DNA from: Syngnathus acus
Taxonomy: Eukaryota; Chordata; Actinopteri; Syngnathiformes; Syngnathidae
Direction of reading: 5' to 3'
Assembly (NCBI RefSeq): GCF_901709675.1
Contig: NC_051099.1
Span: forward strand, 7,256,001-7,320,000
Length of the DNA stretch: 64,000 nt
Below the pieces are notes generated by a model. That model was not told where the DNA came from and did not search any database. It was given only the letters and a program-made list of their open reading frames with translations. Shown here piece after piece: positions 14,040 to 28,156 of the stretch. A program made the translations under genes and the position numbers. Every line of letters starts with the position of its first letter. The stretch's first letter is position 1.

Positions 14040-14231
14040 CCGTATTTTCGGACGATAAGGTGCACTTCGAAATCCTCAATAACTCGTTTTATAATCAGGT
14101 GCGCCTTATGAATGGATGTTGAATATAAAGTTTGACTCATTTGTTGGACTGGTTTGCTTCACTCAATGTGCAGTAACGCACCTTATAACCCAGTGCGTCT
14201 TAATAAACGCTGCACCTTTTAGTCCGAAAAA
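14040..14231. mobile_element. MITE of the CCGTATTTTCGGAC family
   Basis: The left end CGTATTTTCGGACGATAAGG is mirrored on the right by CACCTTTTAGTCCGAAAA. Internal words GGTGCGCCTTAT and GCACCTTATAA fit a common fish MITE whose interior reads TATAAGGCGCACC. It is about 190 bp and diverged, and I could not define a target duplication. Confidence 0.7.
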
Positions 14232-14648
14232 GAAGCTATTTTTGTTTCACGTGATAATATATAATTTTACTAAAGATAATTTTACTAAAGCATGTGTATA
14301 TGCAGAATTTCAATCTTTTAAGATGGTGAAAATGACGCCTAGGACAGAATATTTGTAATATTCTCTCAGGAGAAATGTATTTATCGGCAATGTAAAGCAG
14401 CCTGCTGGAATGAATGTGTTCAAAAATGTGAATGTTGAAAAAAGCCAAATCAGCGCTGCAGCATATGATGAAAAAAAACAACACCGCAATATTTACATTT
14501 AATCAAACGGCAGTGCAAAAGCGAGGTTACCTTTTAGTACCGGTTGAGTTACCGGTGATTTGTTTTCAGTCAAGTCAGTGCCAAGTTTAGGTTTTTAAGC
14601 AGAGTTCCGATTGACTGATAAAGTGATCGAACTTAATGAGAGCATCGT

Positions 14649-14885
14649 GTGAAGAGGAAGAGCCGACAGGGGGAGCGGATAAGAAATGCGGCTGCCCTGG
14701 ATGCGCTAGAGCAGGCTGCTTCTGCCATTTTGTCTTGGAGAGCACGTACATTGAGTGTGGCCTTTGGCAATGTGCTTCTTGTTAAAAGAGGGGATGTACT
14801 TTTGAGTGCGAAGCAGGCTCTGGATGGACTGTTTGCCCAAGCAGCACTTCTCAGTTCAGCCATGCACTATCTGCTCTGGAGCTAA
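14649..14885 (+). other. Small open frame, possible retroelement relic
   Basis: A 78-residue plus-strand frame, GC-richer than its surroundings, reads ALEQAASAILSWRARTLSVA and later LLVKRGDVLLSAKQAL. The composition looks protein-like (Ala/Leu-rich helices) but I recognise no family, and no splice partner is visible. It lies just downstream of the gfra4 stop codon on the opposite strand, so it may simply be gfra4 3' UTR. Coding status is doubtful. Confidence 0.2.
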
Positions 14886-15051
14886 GACACAGATCCTGCT
14901 GCACTACTGATATCTTTTAACTCTTAAAAGGAACAGGAGTTTTCTCTTTTTCAATGAAAGCTTTTGCAGTTCATTCTGGCAACTTCTCTCGGGGCGTTGG
15001 CATGGGTTTTGAATTTGGAAATGACAGAAAAATGAGAAGAAGATGCACATT

Positions 15052-15252
15052 TTAGATGCTCCCACAGTCCCAGTCCAGGATGAGTAGAGACAGCAACAAG
15101 AGTGGAAAGACGGGCACCACTGAATTGGCAGCTCCTCGCTGCCTCTCTGTGGCCCTTGACTCAGTGTTGGAGTCTTTCTCAGAATATGGCGGGATGATGT
15201 TAAATTCCTCACTCTTAACCTCCTCTTGCACCACTTCCTCACTGGTCTCAAT
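15052..15252 (-). CDS. gfra4: gfra4 terminal coding exon (GPI signal)
   Basis: Acceptor CATTTCTAG. Encodes [17 protein letters not shown], a polar stretch, then [19 protein letters not shown] and the stop at 15052-15054. The hydrophobic C-terminus after small residues (RGAANS) fits a GPI-attachment signal. Confidence 0.9.
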   Translation of the reverse strand: METSEEVVQEEVKSEEFNIIPPYSEKDSNTESRATERQRGAANSVVPVFPLLLLSLLILDWDCGSI

Positions 15253-18200
15253 CTAGAAATGGAAATAATTCAAATTAGAAAACTAATGTATCTTTGTTGA
15301 GATTCATATTCGGGAACTATAACAACCTTGGTTCATATATTGTTAAAATCTTACCTCCAGAAAAGTTGCAAAAAAAATCTTTTGTTTTCAGCTAAAATAA
15401 GAGAAATTTCAGTGGACAGCAATATCCAAACATATCAATGCTATAGGTTTGGATGAGTTTACCCTTTTCAACACTAAAATAATATCCTCCCATTAGCCAG
15501 TTAACATCCAATTTTGATGAATTCCCTAGCGTAAAAGGAATCTACAGGTAATGGCAGAAAGGCGCATTGTGCCGTCACATCGACCTTGACAGCAGAAAAC
15601 AATCAGCTCATCCTTTAGCCCAAATGAACATTTGTATTAAATGTAACGAAATTGGCCCCCGGCAATACTGAGACTGCAATCATAAAAACGGAATGGATGA
15701 GTGAACAAGCTCGGAATACAATTTTTTCCATCTCTGGATGTTGCCGAGGTGGAACAACAACAGGTTGATATCTCACTTCAATTGTTAGATGTTCGGTAAG
15801 GCATTGTTGGCTGCAGCAAATAAAACATTTACGTGCGCTGTAGTTTCAAATTATTGCGTTGGCACATCACAAAAAAAACAACGTATAATTATTTTGAATT
15901 TTTCAACAAAAGATATGATTTGATGCGGGCCAAGTGCATTCCACATACATATATTTTAAGTCCCCAATTTAATGGAAATGGTGGTCTCAGTAACCACTCC
16001 ACTTAAAAGGTTCTATTTGCAGCTGTAGCGGATGAAGCCGATAGTGTGTACACTGTAAACACATTTGCTGCTCTGTGATGTGAGCAGGAAACAGCTGTCA
16101 CCATGGAGAGTCACTCACCCAGCTGTCGACCTATGTCAAGATGCTTTCTTGAGGCCCAAAAGTGACGATGTGCACTTTCCCCCCCCCACTAATGATTAAT
16201 TAAGTGAATTGATGCATGCAAAGAGTCATATGCTTAGCACATATGGCCGTCATTGCGCCGTACTGACCCTAACAAACTACCGTCAGTCACTCCGGACATG
16301 CTCTAACACGAGATCGCACACGTTCAGCTCACCTACGTCAAATCAAAATAAAAAATAACTCAAAAGGGTTTTATTATTAATTAAACGAGGTGTATTGAAT
16401 GTTGAATACAGCCCACCTGTGGCGGGTTTTGCAGCAGTGGGAGGATTATGGCAAAAGAAAGAGAATATACAGTGGAGGGGTGTGCATACATGAATATTAA
16501 ATGTTGAGACGTGGCAGACATCCTTCAGCTAAGCTATGACCACAAAGCGCAGGAGTGGGTTAGAGAGGCCCCAAATCACTGTTGCAGTAGCGTTTTAGTT
16601 TTAGTTATACTCTTCCATTAAGCTTGCAGTGTGGGTTAAACATTCATGCAATGAGGCAGTGAGAGGGCTTACTTACAGTGGTAAATTCCGGCAGAGAGTT
16701 GCCGGCGTGAACCTTCTCGTCGCGGACTCTTGGGGAGGGCTCGGGAGCTGGAACAGGACTGGTCTCAGTGGGGGGTGCCACGGAAATTCCCATGGAGCTG
16801 ATAGCAGCACCTGAGGCAGAGTCAGCAGGGGGTGTCTTTGCATGCTTCATTATTCATCATCACCAAATCCTTCTGACTTCTCTACTCTGTCCTATATTTG
16901 AATACGCAATGACTGCGCTGTGAGGGTTATAAAGCCGTGATTTAACTGAGGCATTGAACTTTTTCTTCTTTTCTTATTCACAAGAAACCTTACTTTTTTT
17001 TTTTATGAACAACTTTCAATGCACTAATGATAATAACTAAATAATAGATCATGTCTGTGATTGGCTGGCGATCAGTGCCGCTGTGCTGAAGGAGAAACGT
17101 AGCAAGCCAAGCTACAATAAAAGGACAAAAGTAGCTTAGCAACATAAAAGTTTTTTATTAACAAAATTTCGTAATTGTACTGCATTAGTGCGAGTGACTC
17201 TAGCCTAGCAGTGAAGTAAAAAAAAAACATTTTTTGAAGTTGTCATGAGCTTGTTAAGGCCATATTGTTAGAGAAATAAAAACACCTTTGTTACGATCTG
17301 ATTTATATTGAATTGGAGCCGATGATACAGCCAGAAGGCACATTGTTGAGTCCACCAAATGACACTTACGCAGACAAATGTTGTTTTTGAACATGTGCAG
17401 GATGCGCTGACAGCCCTGCCATTCGTTGCCGCTGCCGTCACACGTGCACCACTGGGACACTTCTGTACTGCTGTTGCTCACATAGTTGGGAGTCATAATG
17501 GTGCCTGCAAAAGACAGCAAACTTCAGTTTTAAGTTTGCTAGGATATGATTAATCCTCCATGCCTCTGCTGAAGCAGACGAGCGATGATATTTGCACTCA
17601 TGCAATAGGGTCAAAAATATTTTTTGAAAGATACAGTGGAGGAAAAATGGGAAAGGAAGACATTTTGATGTGTTGCCAGTAGAAATACAAATGGGATATA
17701 TTTCTGACAGGAATCCCAAAGCAGCAGCAACAAAAGTGCTGGAAATGCCAAGTCTTTGTCTTTTTTTGTTGTTGCTGCATAAAGTAGATGGTATTTTATG
17801 ACTCTTCTTCCTATGAGGACATTTTGCCAAAATGTTGAAAGACAATTATTGCAGACAAACAATCCAGCAAATCTAAAAGCAATAACAATTTGCGAAACGA
17901 GTAGAGACATTTTCTGTGAGGAAAAAAAAAAGATTATAAAAGCCAAATATCACTGCAAGACACCTGCTGATGAATTGTAATAATCCTTGATGCTACATTC
18001 TGCTTTTCCCGCAAAACGATTCCATCTCCCAACTTTCTCTCCGCTTTCATTGACTCACTCACCTATGAGTCCGGCGTAGGCCTTGAGGCACATAGCTCTG
18101 CTTTCTCGCATGCAGCCAGAAGCAGACAGAGGAGCTGGCTGACAGTTGTGTTGGAAATCAGCAAAGCGGGATCTGGCGCACACGCGCAAAAACACAATTT

Positions 18201-21200
18201 GTGAATTTTAAAGTTGCATGCCTTTGGGGTGCTGATATGTAGTCATTCTGCTTTGGTTGCAGATAATCATAAAGTATCCCATCAGATGTGGAGTAAGATG
18301 CTCAATCCAACATTGCCGTTATCGTATAAAATAAGTGCATTTTTGCATCACGACCTGAAAATGACTATTGCTGCTGCCCATTAAAAATGAAAAGCAAACA
18401 CCCCAGTCCCACGGGTAGCATGTTCTAGAAAACGTATCCAGTTCCTCTTTCTTCTTTGCACCAATTGACTGACAGTAATATTCAGCTCCTTAGCTCTATA
18501 ATGAACATGCAACCTTTCTCACCGACACAACTCGTCCCTGGAGCAGTAGTTCTGCAGACTGAGGCAATTGGGCTTCCCCCCTCGATCTTCCCCCTTGGTG
18601 TTCTCCTCGTAGGAACAAGATGGAACGATGGTTTTCCTGCGGCGTTCCCCGCACAGGGTATCGGAGCAAGGGCAGAAGAGCAGGGCGAAGCTGTACTCCT
18701 CCGGGACGCGCTCCAGGAAGCGCCGCAGGGCTCGGTGACATTTCTGACGGTTGCAACTGTTGTCAGAGGCTGCCGCTCGCTTGGTGCACGCCACTACGTA
18801 CTCGGAGCGCAGTGAGCCGCATTTCTCAAACAGGCCGCAATCCTGGGCTGCCTTGAGACACTGATTGTGACCATCTACAAACACAGAGGAAGCTGGTGGG
18901 CCAAAGAAGAGTTGTCACTCCAAGTAAAAAAAACCTGAATGCATTCTCCTGTTTGTGGCCGTACCTGCCATGATGGAGGCCATGTGTGACATTTCAATGT
19001 TTCTCACCAGGCTGAACTCCAGTTCTTCATAAGGGGACACTTCATACTCATCATATGCTAAAAACAGAAGTGGAGTCTTCTTTTAGTTGGTTGCACATAA
19101 GATTTGCACTTAAAAGTGATTTTTTATGAACAAAATAATAATAGTTAATTTACAGTGTACTTTTTGTGACATTTTTGTTTGGGGCTGCGTGGCACGTTTT
19201 AGCTCAATGAACATCTAAGGTATCCATGAAAGTATGCACTTAATCTTTGCTCACTTGATCTTGTAAAGGCAGAATTTTTAATGCTGGATCTTGTTACATT
19301 ATGCAGAAGTGCATACTGTCATGGTCAGTGAGTGTAAGTAAGCATTAAACACACGCACACAGATGGCAAATCTTAAATCCCACCTCCAAACCTCACAGTC
19401 CAGTAGATCCTGAGGCAGTGTTCCTCCCTTCGAGATCCACGCTGACATTTGCACACTTGAAGGGGGCGATAGCGCTGCAAGGAGTTTTGAGCCTCCAGGC
19501 ATTCGGTGCGGGCGTCCGGGCCGAGCGGCGACACCGCCTCCTCAGCCGAGCAGTATTCCAAAACGCGGTAGAGAACATTGCAGGACTGCTCCTGGATGCA
19601 ACCCTGCTCGGCCAGCAGACAGTCTAAGGACGCCGACACCGGCGTGCTACCTGATGGAGACACGGTGATACATTGTCTTTGCGAAAGAGTCTTAGCTGCC
19701 GGGTTAATTGTCCCTCTGTTTGTCGTTGGGCTAAATAGATTGTGATTAAGACAACAGATCAAATGAATGGTTCTCCGTGGACACACCGGAGAACTACTCA
19801 TTATGATAACCGCAAGGAAGATTAAATTGAAAGCCCGCAAGTGTTCTTCATTCACAATATGGTCATAAAACGCTGCAGTGGGTGGGCTCATTGGATTGAT
19901 TGACATTCGGGGGGCCATCTGAGCTTCTGGAACATTTCCAAAGAACAAGTCAGCTAATATCGAAGCGTTGTCTTTTGACACTTGAGCACATTCTTATCAG
20001 GTTTGAAACGCACATCTCGCACGACACGATATCCTCCAATCTCCAGCTTTTTTTTTTCTTTTCCACCTCCGCTTCGACTTCAGAGGCCTTCCTCGTGTCA
20101 CTCCCTAGAGTGCATATTAGATACCTATTTGTGTGTCACTTGCCGAATAGCATCGTATTCATGCGCTAGAAACATTGGCCTGCGTCAAACAGGATGTTGT
20201 TACACAGCCAACTCTCAGATGCCGCATGCCCAATCTTTCCGTTTGCAGTTCAGCAACCTTCAAAAGTATTTTCAAAATATTTGCCCAAGTGCATATGGGA
20301 ATGAACTGAATTAACTGGAAACTAACCAACGCTTCGAGAATTGTTTTACATCACTGATATCAATCTCAGACAGGTTTGATCATTAGTTTCACCGCTGAAA
20401 AAAAAAAAAATCTTCCTGAAATGCGCAGAGCAGTCAAATACTTTACTGTTTAGTCGTTTGGGTGTGTTTGGGAAACCCTGCATTAGACGGTATCCAGATA
20501 TAAATTGAATGAAACCAAAGCTTATTTTTAAATAAACTGCAAAGAAAGATCTATTATTAACAGAAGTGTGGCTAGGGGTGTTTGTCCGCAGGCGCGTGCA
20601 GGCTCACTTACATTAACATATAGATTACACGCGCACACACTCAAATACACACCATTGTGTTAAGATTGGTCACACACTTTGATTAAGCTCCTGGCGACTG
20701 GTGGGGCAAAGCGCAGCTGCCATCGCATTCTGCTGCCGCGTATTTGGTAATCTCAGACGCCACATGAGGTCCACGTCTCACTCACGCATGAAATATATCA
20801 TAAACAGAGGCGAGGCTTTATTGCCGCTGCAGGAAACCTGCCACGGCTCCTGCCGTGACTCCACGGGCCAAGGCGGCAAAACCATCATGGGCTCGTAAAA
20901 AGCAACGCTTATCGTATCGAAATGGTTGGATCCTTAGATCATTACGTGTACGGAGCATCCGTGTTAAATCTATAAAAACACACAGTGTATCTGATACATA
21001 GAAAGTAGTACTGAGTTGTGCTCATTGATTAAATAAAGATATAAGTCTTGAGGCAACAGTGTGCCTTTGAAGAACTGAGGATGAATTATGGTGATATGTG
21101 CGCCATAATACACTCTATTGATTTCTCACTGGAGTGATTAATACGGAGTGTGCGGGAAAAGATGATGAGGGTTCACACCATTCATGGGAGGCCACACGCC

Positions 21201-24200
21201 AACATTCGCTGGGAAGTGATTGGCTGTGGCCAATTCATCTTCTCGCCATTCAGAAGCGTGGGATGGATGGCCGACCATCCACGATGCCGGCCAGTAATTG
21301 GAGATGAGAGGAGAGTGTGGAGAAGGAGTGGGAAGTCTGCTGGGAGACGGGGAGTGTGACGGAAAGAAATTCCTGCATGGAAGTCACACTAGTGAGGAGG
21401 CGAGGGAAGGATGAAAGGCACTCACTGGACACGACTGCACAAGGTGCCTTTGAGGAGTATTCGTCTTACCCGTCAAAAATTGGGAAATTATTCACGGGGC
21501 ATCATGATCATTGTTTTAAAACGATGCTGAGGTGCTTGTTGATCAAACTCCCACACTCTTCCCAAAATTAGTTAACCTCCCCTGAAATATGCTTGGATGC
21601 ACAGGTGCAAGACCAGATAATGAACTTTTGTGTATTTTAAGATTTTTCCAGTTTTTTTTTTTTCCCACCAGTTCCCCACAGGAAAAAGCTTCATCAGGAT
21701 TTTTCAACATTTTTGGGGGGGTTTGTAAAAAAAAGAAAATTGTTTTGAGGCCCCCTGAGATATCCTTGGCCACGTGCCCCCCAAAAGGAAAAAGAAAATC
21801 ATAGCTCCTCTAGTGTATCTAAACTTATGTCAATGAAAGGGTGGGCAGAGGCACTATTTGCTTTTATGTCAGTCAGCATTAATTAAATAAAAACAATATA
21901 GCAGCAATAATCACATAATAAGGTGTAAAATCTAAACATAATGAAGTGAATAATAAAAGCAAGCCCACCCATAATAAATACATGTCAGAGCTCCAGTAGT
22001 TTGAGCAAATGAGACACGGCTTCATGGACCAACATACAAATTAAAACTAAGTACTCACATTACTGTACAGTTAATGGAATGTTAATGTAAGAACAGTGAT
22101 TGACCTGCAAAGAAAAAAGGGCACACTGGAAAGCAGGGTACAATGTGCTACGACCGATTTCTTGCCAAAAGTGTCTTTTGGATGTCGTTCAACACAGTAA
22201 ATTAAAAGACATATCCTGTTAAAAAAAAAAAAAAAAATGGGCTGAGCAGATGGCAGATAGGTCTAGTAGACGTCCAAGTTCTCTGCAATCACCGTATTAC
22301 TGACTCCCATGTCATGCCAACAATTAAAATGTATTTATTCCCCAAGGTATTAAGGATTAAAACATGGCACCATCACTTTTTGGAGTGTGTGTGAAGGCTT
22401 TTCACTTTGTGTTAAGAGTCGCGGGTGAATTAATGAATGAATTAATTGTGTATTCCGGCTTGTGTGCGCTGAACTCGCCCCTGGACAGAGTTGTTTCCTT
22501 AAGAAGGACACAGTTGGTTAATCAGCCATAATTAAGGCTGCTCTTGGTCCTTGCTGATGCAGCCCTTTCTTCCCACTTTCTCCACCAATCAAGCTCATTG
22601 TCCTCCAACATCTTTTAAAATTAAACATATGCTTTGCCACGAAGACTGCGGCGACTGCCTTGGGCATCCTCACACAAGCTGAATCTAAAATTGTGTTTTT
22701 ATCATAAAGGCTCATCTTATTTTCTCTATGTCATTTTCAAGTGAGTCTACATTTTCGGAATAATACCAAACAGCACTCATTATGATTCAGTGCAGTCCTA
22801 CAGCACTGCAAAGTACAAACGCAATTTAATGTTAATTACGATAGTGAGGTTGTCAATCAGTCGAGAGTATTACACTTGGATAATTGGATCTTGTTAGATT
22901 GAGTGGTTGTACCGAATGACAACGCTGAAATTAAGTGAACTGAAAGTCATCATAAGAGAACAAAGTCATATTATTACGAGCAAACCTATTTGGCCTTTTC
23001 TAAGGCAAGGAACCGTATTTAGTAAGTCGGGACTTACCTTTCTCACTATAAAGGTCTTTTCGCACTGCACTTAGTGAAGCTCAGCAAGCCGTTGATATTG
23101 TGTTGTGCTGTGCTGAGAAAGGCCCGCTGAATATACAATTACAGTAATCCCTCGCTACATCGGGGTTCGTTTTTTCAAAATTAAAAAAAATTTTAAAAGT
23201 CAAAATAAAACTTCTAAATTGAGGAATTATGGCACAAAACTTGCCCACGCGCCAGCAGAAGGCAAGGAGTGCCTTTTTATAAAAAAAAATTGTTATAATA
23301 ATAAGAGTTCTAAAAACATATTTACAGTGTTGTACCTTGTTATAGATTTTTTTTTATAATAATAAAAGAGTTCTAAAAACATATTTACAGTATGTACACT
23401 TGTACCTTGTTATAAAAAATGTATAATAATAAAAGTTGTTCTAAATTCATATTTACAGTATGTATTAAGAATTGTCATGAGTCATGTTCTACTTTTATAT
23501 ACATACATTCATGTATTCTGTACTTACTGTGTCTCGCGACAAAAGAAATTTTGAGACAGTTCAAAGTTATAAAACTGAGGAGAACGATTGCTATTCCGAA
23601 TATCTAATTTAACGTATTTGAGTATTGCAAGCACTATATAATTGAAAATGTATTAGAATTGGCCTTATTGAAGAAAAAAAAATTGTCTATCACCCAGGCT
23701 GCCTTTGTAGGCTTTCTCTGATGTTTTGAGCCGTCAGCCTTGACAGAACAAAGACCCAGCGTGAGCCCAGTGTACAGAGGAGGATGTAATGAGGTTCTTA
23801 ATGCTGTGGATTGCCTGACTGCCCTCTAACATAACACCTGAGAGAAGGACATTGTGGCCAAATTGATTTTGGAGACAATTAGGTCAAAGTCATAGATACT
23901 GGAATTGACCCGCCTGCCAGGAACAAGCAATCTCATCTAGGGGGGGGTCCAATCTTGTGATCGCCATCCGTCAGCTATCGTGTCCACTTTTGTCTTTCAG
24001 CCACTGACCCCATGCGGTGGGCCACCATTGCTGCCGCCCACCCCATCTCCACACCCCCAACCAGTGAGACACCATGACCCCATAAATCCTGCCGGCGAGG
24101 CCACTTAGTCTCATCTTCATGTTAATTTGCATGAGTGTCCTAATGTCTCCACATTCCAGTTTCTATTTTCTTTAGGTGCAAGGCTTTTCCTCTACCAAAT

Positions 24201-27200
24201 ATCAAATATGAATATCAGCGCTTTGAACTAGCCTTCCCTCATCCCATCTCAGCCTATTATAAAGGTACATCAACACAATACTGCTCTAGTAAATTTTGCA
24301 AGATTTTTTCATCTTTAAAAGGTTCTCATACAGATAATAATCTTGTAAAATCCCGGTTTAAATGGCCCTGTAAAACGTTCCAGTCGTTGAGACAAAATAT
24401 TTTTTTTGCTTGTCATCATCCCAGGTCTATTTTGAATCCCCTCCATTGGCGTATATGTGGGTATAAAATTTTAATGATTAATGCGTCTCCGCTGGAGGGA
24501 AGGGAAGTGCTAAACACGATGCTGCAACAGAGCTTTGGTCCGCCGTTGTCGGCCATGCCTTCAAATTATTGCTGAAGACATAAAAACTAAGGTGGAGCCA
24601 AAACACTAAAATAAATATGTTGAAGATTTGTTTTAACTTGTGTTAACGTCACTAGAAGTTCACCTTCATCACAATGCATGTGTACATCATACTATCCATC
24701 CTTCCATCCATTTTCTGATGAGAGAGAATTTAGATTTTTTTTGGTTTCTCACTAGCAGCACATATTTACCAACAGATGTTCCAATCATATATTTTAGTTT
24801 CATCATCCAAATAAGATGATGATGCCCGTGGCACAACAACAGAATTGAGAGGGCTCCGCAGTCTGCAGACATCTTTTTTTCTCCCCGCCGTCGGTATCTC
24901 TGATGGAGAAATTACTTGCTATTTAGTCCTTCATTTTTGCAAGCAAAGAAAATTGTATTTCTGAGCGAGCGGGTCTTCTTTGCGAGGTAGAACGTAGTTG
25001 CACCTGCTCTAATCAGTTTTCATGCACATAGCCCACAGAGACAGCTCCAGCAGAGATGCGATGAACAGAGTGAAGGAGAGTAGAGCCGCTTCGAAAGCAG
25101 CGACGGCAGACCACTCAGAATCAACAATTGCCTCATAAGAGCACTACATGGACCGACGTCTTGTTTTGATGAACCCCGGAATGCGGCGCCACATCATCAT
25201 TTCTCTGGCCTGCCTCAGGTGTCACATCAGGCACTCGTGTGTGTTTTCTCTTGCGGCTTTGTCAATATTTCAGGCTCCTTCACAGTGACAAACTGTGACG
25301 TGCCATATGGTTTCTTGGCGGTGATGGAGATTTTGAATCAATGTGTGAAACTTTGGGCCACAAAAGTCTTTTTGTTGTGTCAGATGAAGCGGAACCACTG
25401 TGAGTTGTTCAATCTGTAGAATTGACTTTTGTAGGAAACTGTGGGAATAGAAATATAGCGAACCTAGAGAAGGCTAACTGTTAGCTTCTTTGGTAACTAT
25501 AGTTGTAAGTAAAGTAAAATTCTCAAATTTGTTCGTATGCGTGTACTTAACGTTTCAATTAAATAGCCCTCGTGATCCATAAAGTTGCCTTTGGCAATTT
25601 AGTTTTCTCGCTAGAAGCATTATAATCCAAATGATCTTTTTACGACATCAGACGACTGAAATGATGAGCCATTCTTTTATTTTCCCTCATCTTGGTGATG
25701 TCCAGTGGGCGGGTAGCCAGTTCAATCTTTGTGCGCAGTCGGCCAAAACACAACCGAGTTGCGGGCACGCACTTTGGAAAGAGACAAGAAGAATACAGCG
25801 ACAACAGTGGGCGGCCTTGTCAGAAAGATAAAAAAAAGTCTCGTGTTAAATCCTCAAAAAATAATACGACTTGAGCAGTATATATGACTGCACAGACTGA
25901 AATGAGCTCTGGGAAATTGTTAGACCGCAATCAACATCCACTAAAACGAAGAACCAAAATAGCCACAGTCCATCTCACGCTTCAGGTCATGTGAATAATC
26001 CACAAGGGCTTTGCAGTGCAGGGGTCATCGTTAGCTTTAATGTCATTTAACAATGACTAGCTTCGAATTGATTTGCCTGACACTTGCATCCTTTCAAAAA
26101 AAAAACCATCTTTTCAATCTGGCCAAAAGAAATGCTCGCATTACACAGCGGGAGAGCTCTTTTGAGTGCATTTCCTTGCTGCCCAGCCTCGCCACAATGC
26201 TGAAATTGGAACGGCGTTTCCATAGGGTAGAAAGCAAAGGCTGCATCTGCTGTGTACAGACAGGTGCAATCCTCCTCCTCCTCCTCCGATCTTGAATAGA
26301 CACTTTAATGACAACTTTGGCGAGCTTTCGCCCGTGGCTCTGTGGCTTGTCAGTGGTGACAGACATTTTGGGAAAGGCTTCCTCTAAAGCGCCACGCTGC
26401 CATTGTTAAGGTGACAGAGTTGTACACGGCCAAATGTATTCAAATCTAAAAATAACACTGCATGAAATGGGATTTCACAGCTCCTTCTCTTCCAATGTTT
26501 TTCTCTAATACCTATAGAGGAAATTTTAAATCAGGTGATTTCTTTTTAAGGTAGGTGTGAAAGTCTGTCGCTGACGATTTGGATTTACGTCGAAAGAGAT
26601 CACAGTTAAATACTAAGCAAAAGAGCCTCTATGTGGCATTTTGCCCTCCAACAAATGTATTTATTAAAACAAGATTAAAATACATTAACCATAAGACTAT
26701 TAGTGGAAAATTCTCAATTTCAAACATAATATCAATCCAATTTCCTGTTGGCTCACCTCGTTAACACACGTTCTAGAAAATGTTGCATATGTTATAAAAC
26801 ATGCTTTCTGGATAATTTTATTAGCGGCTTGACGCAACATTATCTAAAAAGTGATAAAAAAAACTCATGTCCATCAAGTTGTACCTGGTCAATAAAGTCA
26901 CGTTATGAGATGTATATGTGGACCATCAGATTGTATGTGGATGCACAGCCTGAGGACAACACACATACACACACATACACAACCTCATCAAGTTAATGAG
27001 TCTGATCGCCTTGAGCAACGAAGACCCATAAAGCAAAATAACATCATTTTTTTGTATGGATTTTGCAGATCAACAAGCATTTATGCTCCACTGGAAGCCG
27101 CCAAAATTTTATCGATTTGATCATTCAGCAATGGTGCCACAGGAGAGGATCATCCAAATTTACTTCAACTCCCCCAAAAAATTGCAGTCAGTTTTTTTTA

Positions 27201-28063
27201 ATTACATTTCATCTTGGTGTATTTTTCCAATTTAATCAAGCCAAGTGCCCCACTGATGACGTGTCATAAAGCAGTCTCTTATTTTACTGCCATTAACTGC
27301 AATTTCTGACATCATATGAAATGCTCTCCGCAATTGCCATCTAATGCACATGTTATGTACCATGTCACTGATTTACACATGAGCTAATGGGAAGAAAAGC
27401 CTCCTCTTAAAGGGGAATACCAGATAAGTGAGATGTCTCCATGATGTGGCACAGTCCAATCAATACATGCTGCCCCCTCCCACTTCGCCCCCCGCCCCAA
27501 TCATCATTCCCTTTTGGAACATGTCCAAAGAAAGAAGAAAGAGTGGCAACATGATGTCATCCACATGTACACTACGCTGCCTTGGAAATTAATTGCAAAT
27601 GGGCTTAATGGGATCATTTTGTCAGGCGAAAAAGGCTCCACTCCAACCTGGGCTGCTATGGTAGCGCACGTGGTAGCTGTAATACAGATAAATAGCTAGG
27701 CTAGATGTGATTAAATAGGCTTTATTTTTCTTGACCAATTGTGTTTGCATGTGTGAGACAGTCAATTTTACTCTTAACAAATGCTTCCCTTTTAACCCCC
27801 CCACCCCCACCCAACCCTCTTAAAAGCATTTTTTCACCAACCGCATTTACATGATGCATTTACAAGAATGCAGATAGCAGCAGTTCTTAATTACTCTCTT
27901 GTCATAAAAGCACTTACAATGCACAGTATTGCAATTTTAATATTAACTCCGCGGTCGCCAAATTTTCTAATGCACTTCCAATGATTTTTTTAACATGTTG
28001 CCAGATCCAAAACAGATATTGATTGCATAATGTGCCTTTGTGAACAAATATAACATTCATTCC

Positions 28064-28156
<93 letters not shown>

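Noticed and set aside
16846-16850. Alternative start of gfra4 exon 7 after AATGAAG
   Set aside because: It lacks a pyrimidine tract and does not keep phase with the preceding exon. The CTCTGCCTCAG acceptor at 16811 satisfies both.
19376-19400. Donor CT then GTGAGG as the end of gfra4 exon 2
   Set aside because: It gives phase 0, which is incompatible with exon 3, whose first two bases complete a codon. The weaker GTGGGA site keeps the frame.
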